Source: a virus
IMG/VR virus record: IMGVR_UViG_3300046522_000116
Coordinates: 1-36,771 of that record
Length of the DNA stretch: 36,771 nt
Reading direction: 5' to 3' (one strand)
The stretch's first letter is position 1. Each line of letters starts with the position of its first letter. The notes beneath the pieces are model-generated. The model saw nothing but the letters and a program-made list of their open reading frames with translations. It was not told the DNA's origin and ran no database searches. This document shows, piece after piece, positions 20,671 to 29,000 of the stretch. Made by a program: the position numbers and the translations under genes.

Positions 20671-20737
20671 GTGCCCCGTTAGGTGTCGATTTGTCCCGTT
20701 AGCGGGCGATTAATGTGCCCCGTTTGGCTTGCCGGGA
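20671..20737 (-). promoter_or_regulatory. Operator cluster: site 10 plus two half-sites
   Basis: Full copy at 20691-20710 (minus strand ATCGCCCGCTAACGGGACAA). On either side lie half-sites with TAACGGGGCACA (20671-20682) and AAACGGGGCACA (about 20713-20724). With sites 8 and 9 this makes the densest group of these motifs, at the head of the early region. Confidence 0.65.
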
Positions 20738-20811
20738 TCACCTCGCCGACCGTGCGCCGTTCGGTTCCCTATCGTGGTGCTTGCGTGGCGCTGGAGGGAG
20801 CTGGCGTACAG

Positions 20812-20853
20812 TGTACGGTGTGCGGTACGGTGTACGGTGTGCGGTACGGTGTA
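20812..20853. repeat. 19-bp tandem repeat, two copies plus a partial third
   Basis: Plus strand unit TGTACGGTGTGCGGTACGG at 20812-20830 and 20831-20849, then TGTA. A related TGTACGCTGTACG follows near 20862. No coding frame fits. Confidence 0.8.
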
Positions 20854-21283
20854 TCGATATGTGTACGCTGTACGATACAGATAGCCTCTGACAGACATGT
20901 AATAACATAACGCTTGAACGACATAGATAGCGCCATGCGCACCACGTTAGCGCCACGTTTGGCCGCCCATTGGTTACCATATCCGGTGTGAAGCCTTGCG
21001 CCATAAGGGTTTGCGGGCGATGTGTGCCCGAATGTGTGCCCCATGGTGCTTTGGGGAGAACTGGCACGGGCGCTCGCGCGTGAGAGACGAGGGGGCACGG
21101 GGGGTCGCGCGGTTCATCAACTGTCGAGTTCGACCCAACGGATTTTTGTGTCAGTTTGAAACGCCCCCTTCAGAGCCACTACAGGGCCACTTCAGGGTCT
21201 ACATGATTGGAGGGAGGAGGGAGGGAGAGCTATGCTCGATCCCATAAGGGGCACTATCGTGTACCCAAGGGTGGCCTATCGGA
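20854..21283. other. Non-coding stretch, probable genome-terminus zone
   Basis: No open frame with a credible start on the coding strand. Contains purine-rich GGAGGGAGGAGGGAGGGAG near 21208-21229 and further CCTTCAG/GGGCCAC fragments. T7-like phages carry their terminal repeats between the terminase and early promoters, so a physical end could lie here. Confidence 0.5.
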
Positions 21284-21355
21284 CCACATTGAACGCCCCC
21301 TAAAGGGCCACATCAAACGCCCCGTTAAGGGCCACATTTAACGCCCCTAAAGGAG
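21284..21355. repeat. Three 24-bp tandem repeats with CCTAAAG-type cores
   Basis: Copies begin at 21284, 21308 and 21332, each CCACATNNAACGCCCC followed by TAAAGG or GTTAAGG. The CCCTAAAG core recalls the CCTAAAG arrays (SRL/SRR) beside the T7 terminal repeats. A degenerate copy (GAAACGCCCCCTTCAG) lies near 21158. Confidence 0.8.
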
Positions 21356-21400
21356 GCCCCATAGGGACCCCCTCTAGTGACTGGAGGAGACATGCAGGGG

Positions 21401-21428
21401 CTGACCCCTATAACACTATAGTGCAACC
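21401..21428 (-). promoter_or_regulatory. Possible phage RNA polymerase promoter
   Basis: Minus strand GGTTGCACTATAGTGTTATA followed by GGGG, just after the TerL stop. The CACTATAG stretch and a G-run start resemble T7-type promoters, and T7 has phi-OR at this spot. Only one clear copy was found, so the call is tentative. Confidence 0.3.
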
Positions 21429-21457
21429 GGAGGGGCCTTTCCTGAAGGGAGGGGTAA

Positions 21458-23272
21458 TCATCCGTTCGCTGGAGCCATCCCGTAGAACATGGCCTTGGCC
21501 TCGGCTCTCTCCCTCTCTTGAGCAGAGGGTCCCTTACGGGCAGGGCCGGCCTTGGAGTAGCCCTTGGGGCTCCCACCGACCAGATGGGCCATGAAGACCT
21601 TCAGCTCTCTGTCGAGGGCTTCCTGCTTCGCCTGCTCCGCTGCCTTCTCCACGTCACGGGACATGACGGAGGTCCAGTAGTGGACAGCCAGGGCGAGGGC
21701 GTCGAGCCTGTCGTCCTTCACGATGGCACCGCGATCACGGGTGATGCGGGTCATCTGGTAGAACAGCCTGTAGCGGTTGCGGTGCTCGGGCTGGTAGCTC
21801 TCGGTGGACTGGAAGTCCCGCTCGATGAGCTGGCGGTCGACCACGAGGCGGTGGCCGTTCAGGACCGGCTCCAGCGTGTCCACGATCCGCTGTTCCTTCT
21901 GACCCTTGGACCGTTCGGTCTCACTGATCTTGCAGGGGTGGATGCGGGCCATGACAGGCGCCAAGATTTTGTTGAACATGCCGTCGCCGAAGTTGGGCTC
22001 GATGACGACCTCGTTGACGCCGTACTCCTTCGCCTTCATCGCCAGAGCTTCGAGGGTTGGGTCCTCATAGCCGCCAGTGAAGCCACCAGCGTCCAGTAGG
22101 AACAGCCGGCCCATGAGGGTGGCCACGATGGCGTAGCCCGTCTCGTCGCCGCCACGACCGCTAGGATCGATGGCCATGACGATGCCCGTGTAGGGCTTCC
22201 AGTCGTCCTTGGAGATCATGAAGGGCCGGTAGAAGCGATCCCCGTCGAACCCTACGGTAGGCACGTCGTTGACCACGTTGGCGTTGTCTAGGCCCCATGC
22301 GAGTTGGATAGGGGCACTGGAGGGGTCGAGGTCCATGACCATCAGGTCCCGGAGCTTCAGCGGGTAGCGATCCGCGTCGGCCAGTGAGGTGTCCAGCATG
22401 AACTGGAGAGCGAAGCCGGCAGCGCCGTACTCCGCGAGGTTCTCCATCAGCTTCTCCTCGTTGAAGCGGGAGCACACAGGCTTGCCTACGAGGTCCTTGG
22501 AGCCCTTCAGGTCCCGGAGGAGGTAGGAGGCCAGACGTGTGCCGTAACGCGCCTGCTGGGCCGCTGTGGGGTAACGGGAGGGGATGATGCGTATCTCGTA
22601 GCCGCGCTCGGGCAGGGCGTTGTAAATCGACTGCTCTGTCTGCGGGGTGCCGAGGTAGATGATCTTGGGATCGTGCTTCATGAAGGCCGCGTCGAACGGC
22701 TTCAGGATAGCGGCGAACTCCTTCGTCAGTTCCTTGAGCTTGTCGCGCATGGCCTGCGTTGCGGAGTTGTTGGTGACCTCGATGTCGTCGGCGATGATCA
22801 CGTCAGCGCGGGAGCCGGTGAGCTGGCCGGTGATGCCGACCGACTTGACCGAGGGGCTGTCGTCAGCCGAGGCCGGACCCACGTCGAAGGCGATCTTCGA
22901 GTTGCGCTGGTCGCCGGTAGGCTTCAGGTGCTTGAGGAATGGCACCTCGTTGATGAGGCGCAGGGTGAAGGTGGAGAAGTTGTCGGCGCGGGTCTTGGAG
23001 GCCGACACCACCATGATCTTCAGTTGGGGATCGCGGTAGAGTAGCCAGCAGACGTAGGCCGCCGTGACCCAGCTCTTGCCGATCCCACGGAAGGCCATGA
23101 TGACCAACTTCGAGGGGCCGTTCTGGAGCCACTCGGCCATCGCGTACTGCGACCGGGTGGGCTCGGGGAGCTTCAGGTGTTTCCAGAGGAGATAGAGGAA
23201 GGTCTTGAAGTCGTCCTCAAGGCGCACTTGCGTCGAGAGGTGGGTCGAGGAGTTCAGGGCTTGTTTGGTCAC
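21458..23272 (-). CDS. Terminase large subunit (T7 gp19-like)
   Basis: 604 aa (T7 gp19 586). ATPase domain with Walker A AFRGIGKSWV at residues 60-69, ADVIIADDIE (Walker B) and IIYLGTPQTEQS (coupling motif); RNase H-like nuclease domain with MAIDPSGRGGDETGYA and DDRLDALALAVHYW. It packages DNA into the prohead and cuts the concatemer. GTG start 23270-23272 with GAAGGGA upstream. Last late gene, followed by the repeat-rich terminus region. Confidence 0.96.
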   Translation of the reverse strand: MTKQALNSSTHLSTQVRLEDDFKTFLYLLWKHLKLPEPTRSQYAMAEWLQNGPSKLVIMAFRGIGKSWVTAAYVCWLLYRDPQLKIMVVSASKTRADNFSTFTLRLINEVPFLKHLKPTGDQRNSKIAFDVGPASADDSPSVKSVGITGQLTGSRADVIIADDIEVTNNSATQAMRDKLKELTKEFAAILKPFDAAFMKHDPKIIYLGTPQTEQSIYNALPERGYEIRIIPSRYPTAAQQARYGTRLASYLLRDLKGSKDLVGKPVCSRFNEEKLMENLAEYGAAGFALQFMLDTSLADADRYPLKLRDLMVMDLDPSSAPIQLAWGLDNANVVNDVPTVGFDGDRFYRPFMISKDDWKPYTGIVMAIDPSGRGGDETGYAIVATLMGRLFLLDAGGFTGGYEDPTLEALAMKAKEYGVNEVVIEPNFGDGMFNKILAPVMARIHPCKISETERSKGQKEQRIVDTLEPVLNGHRLVVDRQLIERDFQSTESYQPEHRNRYRLFYQMTRITRDRGAIVKDDRLDALALAVHYWTSVMSRDVEKAAEQAKQEALDRELKVFMAHLVGGSPKGYSKAGPARKGPSAQERERAEAKAMFYGMAPANG

Positions 23273-23361
23273 TGTTCCCTTCAGGGGAGGGCCAGAGCGA
23301 GCGCCGAGAGGCCGGGAGGTGTGAACCTACCCAGCCGCCCGGACGCTGCCTGACGGGGCTC

Positions 23362-23601
23362 CTATTGGAGGTCTGATGCGGTCTGCGAGATGCGACGCTG
23401 GGCCGCCTGCACGAGCTGGTTGAAGCTGTTCTCGGCGTCCGCGTTCGCCTCGATGTCGGCGTCGATGTTGTTGTCCTTCAGGAACTTGACGATGACCGCC
23501 CAGTCCTTGGCTTCACATTCGCCGGCTTCGAGCCGCTTCTTCATGTCCTCGGCGATCAGGCCGTGGATAGCTTCGAGGAGCGAGGAGTTGGCCTTGCTCA
23601 T
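23362..23601 (-). CDS. Terminase small subunit (T7 gp18-like)
   Basis: 79 aa (T7 gp18 89). Begins MSKANSSLLEAIHGLIAEDM, then EAKDWAVIVKFLKDNNIDAD, the helical layout of T7-type small terminases that recruit TerL to DNA. The start overlaps the holin stop (ATGA). The 89 bp between it and TerL hold no gene; in T7 a spanin gene (18.5) lies there. Confidence 0.85.
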   Translation of the reverse strand: MSKANSSLLEAIHGLIAEDMKKRLEAGECEAKDWAVIVKFLKDNNIDADIEANADAENSFNQLVQAAQRRISQTASDLQ

Positions 23602-23813
23602 TTGTCTTTGTCCTTTCGGAGAAGTTCCCGGACCTTGGCGACGATCTGAACGATCAGCCACAGGGTGCCGAGGAGGGGTGCGATCAGGGCAGCACCGTCA
23701 GAGGCCATGTGGAGCCACGGGAGCCACACTGTGCTTGTTACTGCGGAGACCGCGACCGCCGAGGTGGTGTTATCCACGGTCGTAGTTCCTGCGATTAGAG
23801 TGAAGGGGGTCAT
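23598..23813 (-). CDS. Holin (class II-like)
   Basis: 71 aa with an apolar N-terminal half (MTPFTLIAGTTTVDNTTSAV) and a clear TM helix (AALIAPLLGTLWLIVQIVAK), ending in a charged RELLRKDKDK tail. Size, topology and position between the fibre-linked gene and TerS match T7 gp17.5, which permeabilises the inner membrane for lysis. Overlaps both neighbours by ATGA. Confidence 0.8.
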   Translation of the reverse strand: MTPFTLIAGTTTVDNTTSAVAVSAVTSTVWLPWLHMASDGAALIAPLLGTLWLIVQIVAKVRELLRKDKDK

Positions 23814-24133
23814 TTGATGGTCAATGCGAACGACCAGAGGTCGTCTATCTGTTCAGGGGTCAGGCCGAGGCGCGGACCCATTTCCACGATGAGGGGGTGA
23901 AGGCGGCGGAACACGGAGGCGGTCTGCCACTCGGTCATGCCGGCCCAGTCGTCCGCGAGAGCGGCGTCGACTGCGGCTACTGCCGTTTCCCCGATGGTGA
24001 GCCGAAGTTGCCTTTGGGTGATCGGGGGCATCTCGGCTCGGAGTTCGTCTATGGTAGGAGGGGCCGGCGGCACGAAATCATCGTGCGCCGTGGTCTCCCC
24101 TGTCTCGATATTAAATTCGTATCGAAGGGCCAT
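23810..24133 (-). CDS. Small fibre-linked protein, possible tail-fibre chaperone
   Basis: 107 aa: MALRYEFNIETGETTAHDDF, a proline linker, then a helical domain (TWQTASVFRRLHP region) ending DDLWSFALTIK. It starts eight bases after the fibre stop. Short proteins at this place often assist fibre assembly, but no family was recognised firmly. Confidence 0.7.
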   Translation of the reverse strand: MALRYEFNIETGETTAHDDFVPPAPPTIDELRAEMPPITQRQLRLTIGETAVAAVDAALADDWAGMTEWQTASVFRRLHPLIVEMGPRLGLTPEQIDDLWSFALTIK

Positions 24134-24141
24134 TGAGGTTC

Positions 24142-25977
24142 CTATGAGTACTGAATGGACATGGTGCCGCCGTCAGCGGTCGGGGTGCCCGGAATGGTGG
24201 TCAGGCGCACTCGGTCGAGGGCTCCCGAAAGAGTGACGCCGCCCGCGCTCCACGCACTGAAGGCGGTGCCGTTGAGGGCCATGTGACAGGTGAAGGTCCA
24301 TGTGTTGGTCGCCGGGTTTTGCAGCCGGAAGGTCACCACGACTGTGGAGAGGTCTGTCGCTGCGGTGTTCATGGTCCGAACGCCGGTGCTGTGAGAAGCG
24401 GAGGTGCCGCCGAGAGCCCACACGAGGCCGTGATACCCGGACGCCTGAACGCCCCCTGCCGTGCCAAGCTGGATCAACAGCTCGCCCGTGGCGTTGTAGG
24501 ATGCGCCAGTGAGGTTGACGGTGACTTCCGTGGCCCACGAGGGGATGCCGGTGATGTCCGTCGCTGCGCCGCTCAACGTAACTGCGGCAGTCTGTGTCCG
24601 GCTGTTGGACTTCGACAGCGAGACCAGCTCGCCAGCGTTCTCGTAGACACGGAACCACGTGCCCCATGCGGAGCCGTTGAACCACCTACGGTAGACCTGG
24701 CCGTCCGCGTTGGAGGAGACTGTGAACGCTCGGACAGTCTGCTGCACCCACGAACCAGACGAGATTACCTCGCCGAAGTACCAGCCGGTCGACGGTGCGT
24801 TGGCGGCACTGAGGGCCATCCACTTGCCGTTGCCGGTCGCGTTGTTCCAGTCGGTGAGGGTCGCACAGGCCGCGCTAAGGACTTGAGGGACCGTCGTCGT
24901 CAGGTTGCCCATGTGCAGGACTTCGTAGGAGTTCAGGCCGGCTGACCAGCCCCCGACCTTCCACTTGTTGTCGGTGTCGAGACCGAACATGGAGGCGTAT
25001 ACGCCGGGGCGATGGAACTCGATGACGGCAGGGCCGACAGACGGTACGGTGTTGGCGATGGTCATCGGCGCACCGATGGAGCCGACGTAGGTGTTAAGGG
25101 CGTTGACGCCGCTCACCTTGAACTGCTGCTGCGCGGTCCAGACCGTGGCTGTCGCCACCAGATAGCTCCGCACGTTCGCCTTTAGATCGGCCCATGTGAG
25201 CCTTTTGAGCCCGAAGGATGCCGCGCTGTCCACGAGACCTACCTCGTCCGCGTCCACCGGGGTGGCCTTGGCGGTCGCACTGTGAATGGTCGTCGCGATG
25301 TTGCCGAGGATCACCGAAGCCGCAGCAGCAGCCGATGCAGCCGCCTTCTGTGCCCAGTGGAACGCCGAGAACTTGTTTGGGCCGGTGGTGACCGGAGTGT
25401 CCTCGACCTCTGTGGCCCATTTGGAAGCCAGCGTGGCCGATCCAGCAGCGTTGGTCGCCTGCGTCCCGGCATTGGTCACCGAAGTGGCCGCAGCGTCCTT
25501 GTAGCCGGAGGTGGTCGCCTTGTCGGCAGCGACGGTTGCCTTGTCAGCCGCGACGGTGCCCTTATCCGCCGCCACAGTAGCCTTGTCAGCCGCGACGGTG
25601 GCCTTGTCGGCTGCTACAGCCGCCCGATCCAAACCCGTCTGTACGCGGTCCCCTGCCGTGCCCTTGGCCGTCAGGTAGGCTTGCTCCTCGGCGAAGTAGA
25701 GGGCCTGCTTCACGAGGTCGTTGTAGGAGGCCGCCGGGATCGGCTTGTTGTCCTGTAGGGTAGCGAGAGGCACCGAGGGGGTGTCCCGATAGACCTCGAC
25801 GCTGATGCCAGCGCCGGGAGCGGGGGAGACCCGGACGAAGCCGGCGTTTACCCAAGTCTTTGCGACCACGCCCCCGTTGACCTTGATGCCCACATGGGCC
25901 TGCCGAAGGTAGGGGAAGGTCACCTGAAAGTCGGTCACCGAGCCGTTGCCGGTGGTGAGGTTAGGTGTGTATGCCAT
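24142..25977 (-). CDS. T7 gp17-like tail fibre with pyocin-knob domain
   Basis: 611 aa. Start ATG 25975-25977 (the frame is open further upstream but not conserved). Residues 1-130 match the T7 fibre virion-attachment domain (TGNGSVTDFQVTFPYLRQAH). Next a coiled-coil of about five ATVAADK heptads, then a domain with ALSAANAPSTGWYFGEVISS that fits the pyocin-knob type, and a beta-rich receptor-binding tip ending TADGGTMSIQYS. It trimerises and decides host range. Confidence 0.88.
   Translation of the reverse strand: MAYTPNLTTGNGSVTDFQVTFPYLRQAHVGIKVNGGVVAKTWVNAGFVRVSPAPGAGISVEVYRDTPSVPLATLQDNKPIPAASYNDLVKQALYFAEEQAYLTAKGTAGDRVQTGLDRAAVAADKATVAADKATVAADKGTVAADKATVAADKATTSGYKDAAATSVTNAGTQATNAAGSATLASKWATEVEDTPVTTGPNKFSAFHWAQKAAASAAAAASVILGNIATTIHSATAKATPVDADEVGLVDSAASFGLKRLTWADLKANVRSYLVATATVWTAQQQFKVSGVNALNTYVGSIGAPMTIANTVPSVGPAVIEFHRPGVYASMFGLDTDNKWKVGGWSAGLNSYEVLHMGNLTTTVPQVLSAACATLTDWNNATGNGKWMALSAANAPSTGWYFGEVISSGSWVQQTVRAFTVSSNADGQVYRRWFNGSAWGTWFRVYENAGELVSLSKSNSRTQTAAVTLSGAATDITGIPSWATEVTVNLTGASYNATGELLIQLGTAGGVQASGYHGLVWALGGTSASHSTGVRTMNTAATDLSTVVVTFRLQNPATNTWTFTCHMALNGTAFSAWSAGGVTLSGALDRVRLTTIPGTPTADGGTMSIQYS
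25519..25623 (-). repeat. 21-bp repeat, five copies, inside the fibre gene
   Basis: Five near-identical 21-bp units encode ATVAADK heptads (one reads GTVAADK, the last ATAADRA-like). Such repeats form the trimeric coiled-coil shaft and can expand or shrink by recombination. Confidence 0.85.
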
Positions 25978-25986
25978 TGCGTCCTT

Positions 25987-26023
25987 CAAAAGGAGGAAGG
26001 CCCCCGGAGGTGATCCGAGGGCC
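25987..26023 (-). terminator. Intrinsic terminator before the fibre gene
   Basis: Minus strand 10-bp stem GGCCCTCGGA / TCCGGGGGCC with loop TCACC, then TTCCTCCTTTTG. The T-tract is broken, so termination is likely partial, lowering fibre expression. Confidence 0.65.
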
Positions 26024-26032
26024 GTTGAGTTG

Positions 26033-29000
26033 TCAGTTGCGAGGTGGCGTCGCGCGACGATCCTCAATGAGGTGGGAGAACAGTGCCGAGAAGGGGATGA
26101 AGTTGCCCAACGGCACGAAGGCGTTCCAGCCGGCACGAAGCTCGGACTGGGCCATGTCGCGGCCTTCCATGTTGCTGCGGATGACGCCCTTGGTGAACCG
26201 GCCCGCGTCTTGGATTTGGTTGCCTGCCGGAGCGCCAAAGAGAGCGTCCTGCGGGGCACCAGAGGCGCGAGCAGAGCCGAACTGCGGCCCCACCGGGGTA
26301 AACATCAGGGCGCTGTCCATCAGCATCGGGAGGATCGAGGAGGTCGCCGTGCGGGCGAACCCGTTCTTGGCGAGGTTCACCGGGTCAAGGGTCTCCTCGA
26401 AGTACTTGTCGTAGCCTTCATCAGTCGCCAATTGGGGAGCCTGACGGACTGCGAAAGTGGCCGTACCGAGTGCCATCTCGCCGACCAGCGCGACCGCCAT
26501 GCGGGGGTCCATATGGTTGATCGCGTAGAGGGTGGACTTCGACCAAGCCCCCAGCACGAAGCTGCGGAACTGGGTGAACAGGGAGGCCACCGGGTTGCTC
26601 ATCCACTTCGCCAAGCCGCCCACGTCGTTGGCCTGAACGAGCCTGTCGGTGTAGCGGTTGAGGAGGTAGGAGAACTCGGTCACGGCCTTCGGGTCCCACT
26701 TGTTCGACCCGAGGGAGACGAGCTTCTTGCCGTCCCTCTCCGCGTGCTTCAGGAGGTTGCCGAAGATCAGCGGAGCCTGCTCGTCACCGATGCCGACCGC
26801 TGCCAGACGCTCCTTGCCCTTGCCGGCCAGCTTGGTCAGGTCGAACCCGCCTCCGTCGACAGCGGTCTTGCGAGCGATGTCAAAGAGGTGCTGGGCCACG
26901 GCCTTCGCCGCCCACTTCTGCTGGTAGTCCTGAATGCCCCTCATCAGGGACACTTCAGCGGTCATTCGCTGGCCCCAGTCGAGCGCCATATCGAGGCCGT
27001 TAGCCAACCGTGAGGAGGCTCCAGCGCCGATGCGGTCATCTGCGAAGCGGAAGTCGAACTTACCCACCAGACCGTCCAGACCGACACCGGACATGTGCTC
27101 CAGCTCGGCGAGGAGGGCGTCCCTCTTGGGGACCGAGCGGCCCGTCTCGTCCACCATACGGCGGATCGCGGGGAGCTGCTGCATCGACGCACGGAAGCCC
27201 GTCATCGACGCCACCTTCCAGCTTTCCTGCACCTGATTGAGGCCCATGTTGGACATCAGGCGGATGAACTGGAGGGTCTTGAAGCGGCGAACCCACTGGG
27301 CGTAAGCCTTCTCCTGTCCGTAGACCGGGATGCCGTTGATGCGCTTCCATCCGAAGTCGATGTTCTCGATGGCGTTGTCCATTTTGGACTGCACCTCGGC
27401 GACAGGCTTGCCAAGCTGGCGGAAGCCTTCCCGGACCCAGTTCTTGAGCTTGGTCAGGTCAGCCTCGGAGCGGATGCCGTCGAAGATCAGCTCGTCCGTC
27501 ACCGGATCACGAACCTTCATGTCGGCGAATGCCACACGTCCCGACATGGTGCGGGCGTAGCGGCGGTCGAGGAACTCGGCGTCCTGAATGAACAGGTCGT
27601 CCATCTTCAGGGGGATACTCTCGCCGGTCTTGGTGCGGACGTTGGCCGAGTAGTCGTACTTCATCACCGTGCGGCGCTTCAGATACCCGACACCCTTGGA
27701 ACCGTCCGAGGTCTTCTTGGTCTCGTCCACGACACCGGAGAACAGGTCGTACACCTTGTCCAGGTCTTCGTCGCGGAGCCCTTCGCTCTCCTGTAGGGAT
27801 TGCTTGAAGGCGTCCTTGAATGCCTGCTTGTCACCAAGCCCGAGAGCCCCGGCGATGCTGTCCTCAACGCCGTAGCCGGCCTTGCGGATATTGGCCCAGT
27901 AGCCCTTCGCCATCTTCTGGAGGAGGTCGTCCTCGATCTCGCCATGGGCACGGCGGATACTCTCGGCGATGAACTTGTGCATGGTCTCCTCGTCAACGGC
28001 GCGGTCGAGTTCAGAGATTCGGTTGTGATCCGCTACCTTGGGCGAGTAGAAGCCCTGCTGCTTGACCGAGAGGCCGGGGAAGGAACGCTCCAGCTCACCA
28101 GCCCAAGCGTCATAGAACTCCTTGCGGGCCGATGCCGCCTTGACGATATGTGGGCTCACGTCGGGCGAGGGGTGCTCGTCCGTCATGAAGGCGTTGACCG
28201 CCCGGTGGAACTCGTCGGCCTTGCGGGCACGGGCGAGGGGGTTGAGCAGCGAGGAACCTTCAGCCACGTAGTCGCGAAGGGCGACCTGATAGACCGAGTT
28301 GCGGTTGCCCAGCAGCTTGCGCTCCAGCGCCGTGGCGCGGACGGACGTAGGGGCGTCCAGAACGGCGTGGTCCTTGGTGCCGGCAGTCTCCTCGAACATG
28401 GCGAAGCCAGCGAGGCGGGCGCGGGGGTTCTCACTCGTGGTGAGCTGTCCGGCCACGTCAAAGCGGAGCTTACCGCCGAAGCCGCGATCCACCGCGTCGT
28501 CGTCAATGCCCCAGTCGGTGGGGTTGAACGGCACGAGCCTGTCCGTGTTGCGGGCAGCGCCGGCAGAGCCGACCTCGCTCACCACGGAGGGCATGTTGGA
28601 CTGGAGGGCGCGGGTCTTGGCCTGCTCGATTGCGTCGAGGCCGGTCTTGGTCATCATGTCCCGCTCCACGACAGTGGCCGGGTTGCGAGCCAGAGGACCC
28701 GTCAGGCCCCCGAGAAGCGCCCCTACGCCGAACGCTGCGAGCGCGTCAGTGTGGGGATCATCGAGACCGTAGTGTGCGCCCAGTTCGAGCGCGGCGTTGG
28801 TCGAGCCACCCAAGAGGGCACCGCCGACCACTTTGGCAGCGAAAGTGCGCCCAGTGTTCCACGCAGCGGCGGCCTCGCCGGCCCCGAAGACCATGGCAGG
28901 GAGAAGCACAGGGTCCGCGACACCGGAGATAACGCCAGCCGTCAGGGAGCTTACGGTGCCCGCCTTCTCGGCCCTAGCGTCCCGCTGCACCATGTCCGTG

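Noticed and set aside
8175-20710. Dispersed palindromes as rho-independent terminators
   Set aside because: The stems would be only 5-6 bp with tiny loops and no T-run follows; several sit right before ribosome-binding sites of genes that must be expressed.
8175-20710. Dispersed palindromes as promoters of the phage RNA polymerase
   Set aside because: T7-type promoters are not palindromic and should also precede late genes, where no copy was seen. Not fully excluded without start-site mapping.
20710-21098. Overlapping minus-strand frames rich in YRTPYTV repeats
   Set aside because: They are translations of the 19-bp tandem repeat in several frames with no ribosome-binding site and no coding bias.
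25519-25623. Repeat array that could suggest a CRISPR
   Set aside because: The 21-bp units are contiguous, in frame and encode the ATVAADK coiled coil of the fibre; there are no spacers.
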